Below are positions 1 through 12,876 of a stretch of 64,000 bases of DNA, piece by piece. This DNA comes from Aliiroseovarius sp. F20344 (GTDB lineage Bacteria; Pseudomonadota; Alphaproteobacteria; Rhodobacterales; Rhodobacteraceae): NCBI RefSeq assembly GCF_023016155.1, contig NZ_JALKBG010000003.1:558001-622000 (forward strand). The letters are read 5' to 3'. The notes under the pieces are model-generated. The model ran no database searches, was not told the origin of the DNA, and was given only the letters and a program-made list of their open reading frames with translations. The translations under genes were made by a program, and so were the position numbers. How positions within the stretch are numbered: position 1 is the first letter of the stretch; every line of letters begins with the position of its first letter.

Positions 1-2
1 CC

Positions 3-125
3 TATATTGTCGGCGCTTCGACAATTGGCCCATTTCGCGCATCGCAAGCCACCAGGGGAATTAATGCAGCCGCGGGGGCCTATCGCATGAATATGTCGCG
101 AAACGAAACCGACGGCGGCGGTTAA
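3..125 (+). CDS. C-terminal end of an unidentified protein (partial)
   Basis: A reading frame is open from the window edge to a TAA at 123-125 and ends five bases before the stop of the convergent queG gene. That spacing is what two tail-to-tail genes would give. The visible 40 residues are Gly/Ala-rich and end in a polar tail (NETDGGG). No motif is recognisable. It may be chance, because 120 bases of open frame is not significant in GC-rich DNA. Confidence 0.3.
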   Translation, partial: YIVGASTIGPFRASQATRGINAAAGAYRMNMSRNETDGGG

Positions 126-130
126 TCGGT

Positions 131-1207
131 CTACCCAATCAAACGCTGCTTCGCCCAACCTGCGGCATCGGCCACCACAGGATCTGGATCGATCAAATGA
201 GGCTCTAACATGGGCAGAAACGCCGCATCGCCTGAATTTCCCACCGCGTATAGGACATTTCGAAGAAAGCGATTTCGCCCAATCCTTTTGACAGGACTGC
301 CCGAGAATTTTTCGCGGAAAGCTGTATCATCAAGGGTCAACAGTTCGGACAGTTTCGGCGCCACCAGATCGTCGCGCGCGGCATAGCGTATTTCGGATGC
401 CTCTACTGCGAACTTGTTCCACGGGCAGGCAGCAAGGCAGTCATCACAACCATAGATTCGATTTCCAAGCTTCGCACGAAGCTCTTCATCCACCGGCCCT
501 TTGTGTTCAATCGTCAGATAGGAAATGCAGCGCCGCCCATCCAGTTGAAACGGCGCGGGGAACGCATCTGTGGGGCAGGCGTCCAAACACGATGTGCACG
601 AGCCGCAGTTTTCCTGACCCGGCGCGTCAACTGGAAGCTCCAACGTTGTGAAAATCGCGCCTAGAAAGAACCAGTTTCCCAGCTCGCGGGACAGAAGGTT
701 GGTGTGTTTGCCTTGCCACCCCAACCCAGCTGCTGCCCCCAAAGGTTTTTCCATGACCGGGGCTGTGTCGACGAAGACTTTGATCTCACCCCCAAAGTGG
801 TCGATCATCCAACGCCCCACACGCTTCAGGCGCTTTTTTACGATGTCATGATAGTCTCTATTCTGGGCGTAAACGCTGATTGCAGCGCGATCTTTTTGGC
901 CGATGACGGTCATCGGATCATGTGAGGGCGTATAAGGCTCTGCCAGCATGATCACCGATTTCGCTTCGGGCCAAAGTGCAGCGGGATTGCCGCGCCAATT
1001 CATCCGATCACCCATCCACGCCATGTCTCCGTGACGCCCTTCGGCCACGAACTGTTCAAGGCGCTCGGCGATTTCAGGGACTGAGTTCGGCGTACAGATG
1101 CGTGCGGCTGCGAACCCTTCAGTCAGCGCCTGCGAGACGATTTCAGTTTTCTGGGATGCGCCGTCTTTCGGTGGTAAGCGGCGCGATGTGCCGCCGCCTA
1201 CGGTCAA
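131..1207 (-). CDS. queG: Epoxyqueuosine reductase QueG
   Basis: QueG performs the last step of queuosine synthesis in tRNA, reducing epoxyqueuosine to queuosine with a cobalamin cofactor and two 4Fe-4S clusters in the cytoplasm. Both ferredoxin-type clusters are present: [12 protein letters not shown] near residue 200 and [13 protein letters not shown] near residue 250. The catalytic Asp region reads [10 protein letters not shown]. The open frame extends further upstream, but family homology begins only around [14 protein letters not shown] therefore chose a TTG at 1207-1205, which overlaps the stop of the upstream glutathione transferase and gives 358 residues, close to the family length. 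The start is uncertain because no strong Shine-Dalgarno sequence is visible. It is the last gene of an mtgA-gst-queG run. Confidence 0.93.
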   Translation of the reverse strand: MTVGGGTSRRLPPKDGASQKTEIVSQALTEGFAAARICTPNSVPEIAERLEQFVAEGRHGDMAWMGDRMNWRGNPAALWPEAKSVIMLAEPYTPSHDPMTVIGQKDRAAISVYAQNRDYHDIVKKRLKRVGRWMIDHFGGEIKVFVDTAPVMEKPLGAAAGLGWQGKHTNLLSRELGNWFFLGAIFTTLELPVDAPGQENCGSCTSCLDACPTDAFPAPFQLDGRRCISYLTIEHKGPVDEELRAKLGNRIYGCDDCLAACPWNKFAVEASEIRYAARDDLVAPKLSELLTLDDTAFREKFSGSPVKRIGRNRFLRNVLYAVGNSGDAAFLPMLEPHLIDPDPVVADAAGWAKQRLIG

Positions 1208-1869
1208 AAGTCCAGGTCCGAGTAATGTGCTGGCTGCGGAAACCCTGCGATCTGATCTGCAAGGATGGAACGGAAGGCTGGGCGAGATTTGATCTTGGCA
1301 TACCAATCGCGAACATTTGCGTTCCGGTTCCAATCCACATCGCTGATATAGTCCAGCGACGACAAATGCGCGGCTGCTGCAAAATCTGCCAGCGACATCG
1401 TGTTTCCTGCGAGCCAGCGACGTTGATCCAGAAGCCACCCCATATAGTCGAGGTGATATTTGATCGCCTTGGCCCCGGCCTTGATCGCACGGCTTTCGGG
1501 ATAGCCCGCGCCCATGACCTTTTTGTTCACACGCTCGTAAAGCAGGTTCGCGGTGACTTCGTTGTGGAACTTGTCGTCAAACCAGCTGACCAGCCTGCGT
1601 ACCTCGTATCGACCTTCGGGGTCTTTCGGGAGCAGGGCGGGTTCGGGAAACTTCTCTTCCAGATATTCGCAGATTGGCGCGCTTTCTGTCAGAAGTTGAC
1701 CATCCATTTTCAGGATGGGCACTTTGCCTGCAGGGTTGCGGCGAAGGAATTCCGGGCTGCGTTCCCAATAGCGTTCCTCGACCAATTCAACCTCGACCTT
1801 TTTTTCGGCAAGGGACAACCGCACTTTGCGGCAGAAAGGAGAGAGCGGGACGTGGAAAAGGCGGTTCAT
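1204..1869 (-). CDS. Glutathione S-transferase family protein
   Basis: This 221-residue protein has an N-terminal thioredoxin-like domain (about 1-78) and an all-helical C-terminal domain (about 85-215). The glutathione-binding region is recognisable: [11 protein letters not shown] near the N-terminus, KVPILKMDG with the cis-proline, and [11 protein letters not shown]. Which reaction it catalyses cannot be told. ATG 1869 is preferred over an in-frame TTG nine codons upstream because it begins exactly at the first beta strand ([10 protein letters not shown]). It lies 54 bases after mtgA, and its stop overlaps the likely start of queG, so the three genes are probably co-transcribed. Confidence 0.9.
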   Translation of the reverse strand: MNRLFHVPLSPFCRKVRLSLAEKKVEVELVEERYWERSPEFLRRNPAGKVPILKMDGQLLTESAPICEYLEEKFPEPALLPKDPEGRYEVRRLVSWFDDKFHNEVTANLLYERVNKKVMGAGYPESRAIKAGAKAIKYHLDYMGWLLDQRRWLAGNTMSLADFAAAAHLSSLDYISDVDWNRNANVRDWYAKIKSRPAFRSILADQIAGFPQPAHYSDLDF

Positions 1870-1923
1870 TGGAAACTTCTGAATTTGGTGTTTCAACCGT
1901 ATTGCCCCGAACCGGGCTTGGGA

Positions 1924-2664
1924 TCAATCCTCGAAGCAGTCTGAGCGCCCATCCGCGCGGATCGTAGCCGCCCCTTCGACGATGGATTGGGCGCGTTTTC
2001 GCACGAATGGGGAAGGTCGCGCGGCGGATCGTTCTTTTGGGTTTGGCAGTAAGGCGGCCAATCGACCAGCTTGCACAGGTGTCAGTTCGTCCGGCCCAAC
2101 GCCGAAATAGTGGCGCGCTGCGGCCTCCACCCCGAAGACGCCTTCGTCGAATTCTGCGACGTTTAGGTAGACCTCAATGATGCGGCGTTTGGTCCAGACA
2201 AGTTCGATTGCCGGGGTGAGTATGGCTTCCAAGGCTTTTCGTAGCCAAGAACGACCGTGCCAAAGGAATGTATTCTTCACGACCTGCTGTGACAGGGTCG
2301 AAGCTCCACGTCCCCCGCCGTCTTCGATGGCCGTCCGGATCGCGCCCATGTCGAAACCCCAATGGCGGCAGAAATTTGCGTCTTCGGCAGCGACAACCGA
2401 CCGCGCCATCACGGGAGAGACTTCTTCAAGATCGACCCATTGTCGGTCCACGTCGCCCAAGCGCATTTTCTCAGCGATGATGTAGGGCGTGGTTGGCGGA
2501 TTGATGAAAGCGTATCCCACAATCCCAAGGGCAAAGAACACCAGACAAGCGACCACGGCGCGGAAAAGCCAGCGCTTCACCCACTGAATGGGTTGAAACG
2601 GCTTGCGCTTCTTCGTGCTCTTCTTGCGCTTGGTCTTGGTTGGTTTCTTTTTTGCTCGTGCCAC
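1924..2664 (-). CDS. mtgA: Monofunctional biosynthetic peptidoglycan transglycosylase
   Basis: This family 51 glycosyltransferase polymerises lipid II into glycan strands at the periplasmic face of the inner membrane. A very basic cytoplasmic tail (about 1-25, Lys-rich) precedes one membrane helix (WLFRAVVACLVFFALGIVGY). The GT51 signatures follow: AAEDANFCRHWGFD with the catalytic Glu, GASTLSQQVVKN, and RRIIEVYLNVAEF with the second Glu. No transpeptidase domain is present, as expected for MtgA. The frame is open 28 codons further upstream, but a GTG at 2664 preceded by GAAAGA gives the normal length of 246 residues. Confidence 0.93.
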   Translation of the reverse strand: MARAKKKPTKTKRKKSTKKRKPFQPIQWVKRWLFRAVVACLVFFALGIVGYAFINPPTTPYIIAEKMRLGDVDRQWVDLEEVSPVMARSVVAAEDANFCRHWGFDMGAIRTAIEDGGGRGASTLSQQVVKNTFLWHGRSWLRKALEAILTPAIELVWTKRRIIEVYLNVAEFDEGVFGVEAAARHYFGVGPDELTPVQAGRLAALLPNPKERSAARPSPFVRKRAQSIVEGAATIRADGRSDCFED

Positions 2665-2710
2665 GGGTCTTTCACACCACGCGAAAGGGGTGTGGGTCAA
2701 GACCGGTTCC

Positions 2711-2742
2711 AAAATGAAAACGCCCACCAGGTGGTGGGCGTT
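2711..2742 (-). terminator. Rho-independent terminator after gltB
   Basis: A perfect 10-bp stem, AACGCCCACC / GGTGGGCGTT with a four-base loop (2719-2742), lies 21 bases after the gltB stop. Read on the minus strand it is followed by TTTTCATTTT. It separates gltB from mtgA. Confidence 0.88.
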
Positions 2743-2762
2743 CATCAAAAATTTAGGGCAGC

Positions 2763-7301
<4,539 letters not shown>

Positions 7302-7359
7302 ATCGGTTCTCCTTGCGGATGGGCGCGGGCGACTTGGCCCGGCATGCCCAGAGGTGTGA

Positions 7360-8793
7360 TTATTCGGCGGCGACAGCGGCGGATGCGTTCAGGCTGTCCA
7401 GTATGCTGGCACCTGCTTCGCGGCCGTCACGGATGGCCCAAACGACCAGCGATGCACCGCGCACGATGTCGCCAACAGCCCAAACGCCGTCCAGATCGGT
7501 CTTATGCGTGCCAAAGGAGGCTTTCACGGTGCCCCAACGGGTCACGGGCAGATCCTTTTCGCCCCAGAGGGTCGGCAGGTCTTCGGGCTCGAAACCCAGC
7601 GCCTTGATGACCAGATCGGCGTCTTCGGTGTAATCCGAGCCTTCGATCACTTCGGGGCTGCGACGACCCGAGGCATCGGGTGCGCCAAGACGCATCTTCT
7701 GCACGATCACGCCGTTCACGGGGTCGCCGGTGAAGCCTTTCGGGGCAGACAACCAAACGAATTCCACGCCTTCTTCCTCGGCGTTCTGCGTTTCGCGTTG
7801 AGAGCCGGGCATGTTGGCACGGTCACGGCGATACAGACACTTTACAGACTTGGCACCCTGACGGATCGCGGTACGAACACAGTCCATCGCGGTATCACCA
7901 CCGCCGATGACGACGACGTTCTTGCCTTCAGCGTTCAGCTCGCCGCTCTCAAATTCCGGAACGGTGTCGCCAAAGCTTAGCTTGTTGGAGCAGGTCAGGT
8001 AGTCCAGAGCCGGAACGATGCCTTTGGCACCAGCGCCGGGGCCCGTCAGGTCGCGACCTTTGTAGACGCCCGTGGCCAGAAGAACGGCGTTGTTCTGAGC
8101 GCGGATGTCTTGGAAGGTGATGTCTTCGCCGACATTGCAGTTCAGAACGAACTCAACGCCCGCATCTTCCAACAGTTTCACGCGGCGCATGACCACGTCT
8201 TTTTCCAGCTTGAAACCGGGGATGCCATAGGTCAGCAGCCCACCCGCGCGATCGTGGCGGTCATAGACGGTGACTTTTACGCCAGCACGTACCAGCACGT
8301 CAGCCGCAGCCAGACCACCGGGGCCAGCGCCGATAATGGCAACTTTTTCCGAGCGATCCGCAACCGGGGTAATAGCTTCGACCCAGCCGTTATCCCAGGC
8401 GGTGTCTGTGATGTATTTCTCGACCGCGCCGATGGTGACGGTGCCGTGGCCCGACTGTTCAATCACGCAGTTGCCTTCGCACAGACGGTCCTGCGGGCAG
8501 ATACGTCCGCAGATCTCGGGGAAGGTGTTGGTGGCTTGGCTCAGCTCATAGGCTTCTTTCAGGCGACCCGACGCGGTCATCCGCAGCCAATCGGGGATGT
8601 TGTTGTGCAGCGGGCAGTGCGACTGGCAATAAGGTACGCCGCATTGGCTACAGCGGCTGGCCTGTTCGGCTGCCTTCTGTTCTGCAAACTCCGCATAGAT
8701 CTCGTTGAAGTCTTCTTTGCGGGTTTCGGCGGTGCGCTTTTTGGGCATATCCCGGTCGACCGTCACGAATTTCAACATAGGCTGCTTTGCCAT
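7360..8793 (-). CDS. gltD: Glutamate synthase (NADPH) small subunit
   Basis: GltD oxidises NADPH on FAD and passes electrons through 4Fe-4S clusters to GltB. The N-terminal region has two cysteine groups, CSQCGVPYCQSHCPLHNNIP and CGRICPQDRLCEGNC. These are followed by the FAD-binding GAGPGGLAAADVL and the NADPH-binding GGGDTAMDC. The C-terminal GDIVRGASLVVWAI is typical of the family. Length (477) is normal. The ATG is preceded by GGGAGAGCCAGG. It is the first gene of the gltD-gltB operon, and the upstream gap carries repeated motifs that may control it. Confidence 0.97.
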   Translation of the reverse strand: MAKQPMLKFVTVDRDMPKKRTAETRKEDFNEIYAEFAEQKAAEQASRCSQCGVPYCQSHCPLHNNIPDWLRMTASGRLKEAYELSQATNTFPEICGRICPQDRLCEGNCVIEQSGHGTVTIGAVEKYITDTAWDNGWVEAITPVADRSEKVAIIGAGPGGLAAADVLVRAGVKVTVYDRHDRAGGLLTYGIPGFKLEKDVVMRRVKLLEDAGVEFVLNCNVGEDITFQDIRAQNNAVLLATGVYKGRDLTGPGAGAKGIVPALDYLTCSNKLSFGDTVPEFESGELNAEGKNVVVIGGGDTAMDCVRTAIRQGAKSVKCLYRRDRANMPGSQRETQNAEEEGVEFVWLSAPKGFTGDPVNGVIVQKMRLGAPDASGRRSPEVIEGSDYTEDADLVIKALGFEPEDLPTLWGEKDLPVTRWGTVKASFGTHKTDLDGVWAVGDIVRGASLVVWAIRDGREAGASILDSLNASAAVAAE

Positions 8794-8887
8794 CCTGGCT
8801 CTCCCTCGGCTGGCCCTTTGCGGGCAGGTCGTTGGCTTGGAGTTGTGCTTGTAAGAGGACTCGCATTGAATGAAAAGTCAATAGTAC

Positions 8888-8971
8888 TGACCTAAATGAA
8901 GAAAAGTGACCTGAGTAGGAGGAAATTCGGCCAAATTTGGAAATTAATAAGGCAATAATACTTACCTAAAT
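8888..8971. repeat. Three direct copies of a TGACCTRART-like motif between gltD and uppP
   Basis: TGACCTAAAT (8888-8897), TGACCTGAGT (8907-8916) and TTACCTAAAT (8962-8971) lie in the 242-base gap between the divergent genes gltD and uppP. The first and third copies share further flanking bases (TAGTACTGACCTAAAT and TAATACTTACCTAAAT). On the minus strand a TTGACT hexamer (8881-8876) sits just downstream of the first copy and could be the -35 box of gltD. The motifs may bind a regulator; I cannot name it. Confidence 0.45.
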
Positions 8972-9035
8972 ATCCTCTTCCCTTTCCGAACGGCTGCTTT
9001 AGCTTGCCGCACAGCCGCATTTCAAGGAACCGCGC

Positions 9036-9839
9036 ATGTCGCTTGCCCATATTCTTCTGGTCGCCATCATTCAGGGAATCACCGAATTTCTGCCTGTTTC
9101 GTCTTCAGGTCACCTGGTTTTGGTGCCTCGCCTGACGGGCTTGCCGGATCAGGGCTTGGCAATTGATGTGGCAGTGCATCTGGGCACGCTGGGCGCGGTT
9201 GTTCTCTATTTCTGGAGAGATGTTCAAATCGGGCTTGCCGGTATTCCGCGCATGCTGACAGGTCGGATTGATACGCCGGGCGCAAAGCTGGCGTTTTTGC
9301 TGGTGATCGCAACAATCCCTGCTGTCATCCTTGGACTGATTTTCAAAATGACTGGGTTTAGCGATGCGATGCGGTCCATCAAGGTGATTGCTTGGACAAT
9401 GATCATCTTTGGCTTGGTGTTGTACTGGGTCGACCAGAAAGGGGCGGTTCAGAAAACCGCAAATGATTGGAGCCTGAAGGACGCGGTGATCATGGGTTTG
9501 TGGCAGGCTTTGGCCTTGATCCCCGGAACGTCGCGTTCCGGTGCTACGATCTCGGGTGCGCGTGCGTTGGGCTATGAACGTTCGGATGGTGCGAAATTGG
9601 CAATGCTGATGTCGATCCCAACCATAATTGCTTCGGGCGTCCTCTTGGGGGCTGAAGTTGCAGCCACAGCTGACGCTCAAGTCGCCAAGGACGGCGCAAT
9701 TGCCGCAATGTTTTCTTTCGTGGCAGCGCTTTTGGCGCTGAGCCTGATGATGCGCCTTTTGCGATCGGTCAGCTTCACGCCTTACGTGATCTACCGTATC
9801 GCGTTGGGGGTCGTGCTGTTGGGCATCGCATATCTGTAA
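9036..9839 (+). CDS. uppP: Undecaprenyl-diphosphate phosphatase
   Basis: This integral membrane enzyme of the BacA family recycles the lipid carrier undecaprenyl diphosphate to the monophosphate for peptidoglycan and O-antigen synthesis. Both active-site motifs are intact: EFLPVSSSGH near residues 17-26 and PGTSRSGATI near 163-172. About eight hydrophobic segments span the 267 residues, the family length. The ATG is preceded by CAAGGAACC. It is transcribed divergently from gltD and ends before a hairpin shared with the convergent next gene. Loss of such genes raises bacitracin sensitivity in other bacteria. Confidence 0.96.
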   Translation: MSLAHILLVAIIQGITEFLPVSSSGHLVLVPRLTGLPDQGLAIDVAVHLGTLGAVVLYFWRDVQIGLAGIPRMLTGRIDTPGAKLAFLLVIATIPAVILGLIFKMTGFSDAMRSIKVIAWTMIIFGLVLYWVDQKGAVQKTANDWSLKDAVIMGLWQALALIPGTSRSGATISGARALGYERSDGAKLAMLMSIPTIIASGVLLGAEVAATADAQVAKDGAIAAMFSFVAALLALSLMMRLLRSVSFTPYVIYRIALGVVLLGIAYL

Positions 9840-9840
9840 A

Positions 9841-9866
9841 GAAAAAGGCGCGGGATGAACCGCGCC
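9841..9866 (-). terminator. Hairpin terminator between uppP and the NDUFA9-like gene
   Basis: The stem GGCGCGG / CCGCGCC with a six-base loop (9847-9866) is followed on the minus strand by TTTTTC, so it suits the convergent gene at 9892. It may also stop uppP transcripts, although no T-run follows on the plus strand. Confidence 0.75.
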
Positions 9867-9891
9867 CTTCCAATCATTCACTCTGACAGTG

Positions 9892-10878
9892 TCAGCCGCC
9901 TGTGCGCAGGTTCTTGGCCGAGTTCTGGATCGCCGCATATTGCCCGCCCACGCGGAAGCGCCACAGATAGTCCGGCAAGATCGCAGACATGGCGCGTGGC
10001 GTAATACCCAGGTCCTCAAACCCCTTCGCATCGTCAGCGACAACGTTGTCATAACGCAGGCTTGTTACCTGATCACGAGTCAGAGGCGCCTTGATCAGGC
10101 CGCCAGAAATCCACTGAACAAAATCAAAGATCCCGGCTTGAAGTCGGGCGATGCCGAAAGGCAGGTTCAGCACAAGACGACGACGCTGCGTGATCTTCAG
10201 CATGCGGTTGATCGAATCGCGCAGCGTTTCGACATCCGGGCCGCCCAGCTCATAGATGCCGGCGTCGACCTGACCCAAAACAGCTTTCTCGGCGGCTTTG
10301 GCGATGTCATCCACATGGACCGGTTGGAACTTGGTGTCGCCACCGGTGATCGGCAGAACAGGTCCAAATCGTGTCATGCTGGCAAAGCGGTTGAAGAACT
10401 GATCTTCAGTTCCGAAAACCACGGAAGGGCGCAAAATGACTGCGCCCGGGAAGGCGGCTTTCACATCAGCCTCGCCTTGAGCCTTGGTGCGCGAATACTC
10501 GCTTTCGCTGTTCGCGTCAGCGCCGATGGCGGAAAGCTGAACAAGCTGTCCAACGCCTTCTTCGGCAGCGATGCGTGCCACACGCCCTGCCCCGTCGTGG
10601 TGAACGGCATCAAAGCTGTTCTTCCCGATTGAGTTCAAAACGCCCACGCAATTCACAACCGCATCGGCACCCTGCATGGCGGCACGAACGGAATTGTCAT
10701 CGCGAATGTTGCACAGGATCGGTTCGACCTGACCTACGGCACCATAGGGTTTCACGAACAGGGCTTCATTCGGACGACGTACTGCAACGCGAACGCGCCA
10801 GCCCTGCTTGGCCATGCGGCGAGCAATATACCGTCCGATAAATCCTGAACCACCATAGATCGTCACCAGATTGGACAT
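9892..10878 (-). CDS. NAD(P)-binding protein of the complex I NDUFA9 / atypical SDR family
   Basis: This 328-residue Rossmann-fold protein begins with TIYGGSGFIGRYIARRM, an atypical SDR nucleotide-binding motif. It resembles NDUFA9, the accessory subunit of mitochondrial complex I, which is common in alphaproteobacteria and lacks the full SDR catalytic triad. A role in stabilising or assembling NADH dehydrogenase is the usual assumption. A free-standing NAD(P)H-binding epimerase-like activity cannot be excluded. The start at 10878 is supported by CAAGGAGAGCTTCC; the frame is open 19 codons further upstream without a good ribosome-binding site. No nuo genes are in this window. Confidence 0.82.
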   Translation of the reverse strand: MSNLVTIYGGSGFIGRYIARRMAKQGWRVRVAVRRPNEALFVKPYGAVGQVEPILCNIRDDNSVRAAMQGADAVVNCVGVLNSIGKNSFDAVHHDGAGRVARIAAEEGVGQLVQLSAIGADANSESEYSRTKAQGEADVKAAFPGAVILRPSVVFGTEDQFFNRFASMTRFGPVLPITGGDTKFQPVHVDDIAKAAEKAVLGQVDAGIYELGGPDVETLRDSINRMLKITQRRRLVLNLPFGIARLQAGIFDFVQWISGGLIKAPLTRDQVTSLRYDNVVADDAKGFEDLGITPRAMSAILPDYLWRFRVGGQYAAIQNSAKNLRTGG

Positions 10879-10972
10879 GGAAGCTCTCCTTGAATTTCTT
10901 AGCTTTTGAATAGCTTTCAAAGCGCCTTTGGGCAAGGCGCAAACGGAATCCGTTAAAAGCGGCGAAATGCGG

Positions 10973-11001
10973 TTGACACTCCATGCGGGTCGCTTTACAT
11001 C
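10973..11001 (+). promoter_or_regulatory. Probable promoter of tRNA-Leu
   Basis: TTGACA at 10973-10978 and TACATC at 10996-11001 are separated by 17 bases. The -10 box ends 18 bases before the first tRNA base, the usual place for a sigma-70 promoter of a single tRNA gene. Just upstream (10922-10940) is a 7-bp hairpin, GCGCCTT / AAGGCGC. Confidence 0.65.
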
Positions 11002-11019
11002 CCCGCCTCACCAACCCGT

Positions 11020-11106
11020 GCCCAGATGGCGGAATTGGTAGACGCGCTAGCTTCAGGTGCTAGTGTCCGTATGGACGTGGAGGTTCGAGTCCTCTTCTGG
11101 GCACCA
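11020..11106 (+). tRNA. tRNA-Leu (anticodon CAG)
   Basis: This 87-base tRNA has a seven-pair acceptor stem (GCCCAGA / TCTGGGC), a D-arm with GGAATTGGTAGAC, the anticodon loop TTCAGGT with CAG reading CUG codons, a long class II variable arm (TGTCCGTATGGACG), and the T-arm GGTTCGAGTCC. The 3' CCA is encoded (11104-11106). CUG is a major leucine codon in GC-rich genomes. No integrase or duplicated 3' end is visible next to it. Confidence 0.98.
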
Positions 11107-11148
11107 AATATCCCCGAAAACCGAATACTTGACGCATAGTTCGAATGA

Positions 11149-12813
11149 CTAGCTGTCGTTTGTTGTCGTGTCGCTAATCCGCACATAGTCTCCAGCCGAT
11201 ACACCGCGGTACGCCTTTGTCAGCTCGTCCGAAACTTCTGTCCCATCTTTCATAAACGGCAAAATCCCACGGCGCATCGAATGGCCACGCCCGGCTTCGA
11301 TCTGAGCGTCAGATTTGGTGACCCGTTGGCTCATCCGACGGCCCCATTGGCCCAGCATCTCGTATAAACGGGCGATCTGATCTTGGTGTGAGTTGCCGCG
11401 CGCCAGATCGTTCAGCTCGTCCGGGTCAGTTTCCAGATCAAACAGCATCGGGCGCAAGCCGCCCTCGGCATGCATCAGTTTGTAACGTCCGTCAAACACC
11501 ATAAACAGCCGCGCATCGCGGGGGCTGACGCCCAGTTTCTCGCAGACGGGGGTCGACGAGTAGTCATATTCGCTGATCGCGAAGTCACGCCATTCCGGTG
11601 TCTCGCCGCGCAGCCATGGCATCAGGCTGCGGCCTTCAAGGATGTGATCGGCCACTTTGCCGTCCGCGACTTCGACAAAGGTGGGGGCAAGGTCGATTGC
11701 TTCGACCAAAGCATCACACGTGGTGCCGCGCGTGGCATCCGCCGAAGGGCGCGGGTCCGCGATGATCAGTGGCACTTTGACGGATGCCTCATGGAACAGG
11801 TCCTTTTCGCCCAGCCAGTGATCTCCCAGATAATCCCCGTGGTCCGAGGTCAGGACGATCATGGTGTTATCTGCCTGCCCGGTCGCTTCGAGATGATCCA
11901 AAATGCGCCCCAAATGATCATCGCATTGCTTGATTAGACCCATATAGGCAGGGATGACCTTGCGGCGCACTTCGTCCTGCTGGAAGGCAGCGGCGATCTT
12001 GTTGTGCATGAAGGCGTCAAACACCGGCTGCGCGTTCTGGCGTTCATCGTCCGAGCGAACTGCGGGCGGCACATCATCTGGTCCGAACATGTCGTGATAG
12101 GGCGCGGGCACGATATAGGGCCAGTGCGGTTTGATATAGCTGACATGCGCGCACCAAGGCCCCTTGGCCTGATCCATGAAGCTCAGGGTTTCACTGGTCA
12201 GCCACGCGGTTTCGCTGTCTTCTTCGCGGATATTGGCGGGTTTATCGGCGTTGTCGAACATCCAGCCGCTGGCGATCTCGCCATCCTCGACGCCTGCATT
12301 GGCGTTCACCGACCACGGGTTTTCGGCCTCGTAACCTTTGGACTTCAAATACGCATTATAGGGCGAGTGCTTTTCGTCATAGAATCCGTCTGGCCCTTCG
12401 GCCCAAAGGCCGTCGTCGCGGACCCAGACATCAAATCCGCACTCTGCTTGCCGCGCACCGATGACGCTGTCGGGTGCGATGCCAAGGCGCTTCATCCCTT
12501 CGGCATCGACCTTCATATGTGTCTTGCCCAGAAGCCAGCAGACCATCCCCGCTTCGCGCAGGTGATCGCCCATGGTGTGCTCGCCGACTCGCAGGGGAAA
12601 GCCGTTCCACTGCGCCCCATGGGACGAGGCATAGCGCCCGGTATAGGTGCTCATCCGGCTGGCGCCACAGATTGGGGATTGCACATAGCAGTTGGTGAAC
12701 CGCACCCCGCGCGCGGCGACACGATCGAAATTTGGGGTCTTCAGCGTCGGGTGACCGGCACAGCTGAGGTAATCGAACCGCAGCTGATCATACATGATGA
12801 AAAGGATATTCAT
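11149..12813 (-). CDS. Sulfatase / phosphonate monoester hydrolase-like enzyme
   Basis: This alkaline phosphatase-superfamily hydrolase has 554 residues. The N-terminus carries the metal-binding MYDQLRFD motif. The modification motif reads CGASRMSTYTGR, where the Cys would be converted to formylglycine and act as the nucleophile. The usual Pro or Ala at position three of the motif is Ala here. Later metal ligands are in TSDHGDYLGDH. The overall organisation resembles phosphonate or phosphate monoester hydrolases and choline sulfatase relatives; the substrate cannot be fixed from sequence. There is no signal peptide, so it is probably cytoplasmic. The ATG is preceded by GGGAGGAACGGC. No formylglycine-generating enzyme or transporter is adjacent. 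Confidence 0.85.
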   Translation of the reverse strand: MNILFIMYDQLRFDYLSCAGHPTLKTPNFDRVAARGVRFTNCYVQSPICGASRMSTYTGRYASSHGAQWNGFPLRVGEHTMGDHLREAGMVCWLLGKTHMKVDAEGMKRLGIAPDSVIGARQAECGFDVWVRDDGLWAEGPDGFYDEKHSPYNAYLKSKGYEAENPWSVNANAGVEDGEIASGWMFDNADKPANIREEDSETAWLTSETLSFMDQAKGPWCAHVSYIKPHWPYIVPAPYHDMFGPDDVPPAVRSDDERQNAQPVFDAFMHNKIAAAFQQDEVRRKVIPAYMGLIKQCDDHLGRILDHLEATGQADNTMIVLTSDHGDYLGDHWLGEKDLFHEASVKVPLIIADPRPSADATRGTTCDALVEAIDLAPTFVEVADGKVADHILEGRSLMPWLRGETPEWRDFAISEYDYSSTPVCEKLGVSPRDARLFMVFDGRYKLMHAEGGLRPMLFDLETDPDELNDLARGNSHQDQIARLYEMLGQWGRRMSQRVTKSDAQIEAGRGHSMRRGILPFMKDGTEVSDELTKAYRGVSAGDYVRISDTTTNDS

Positions 12814-12876
12814 GCCGTTCCTCCCGTTGGCGTTAAGCGCACGGTAGGGCAGGTGGGTCAGTTCATCAATGACGGA

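Noticed and set aside
11020-11148. Integration site for a mobile element at tRNA-Leu
   Set aside because: No integrase, no direct repeat of the tRNA end and no change in gene type were found next to the tRNA.
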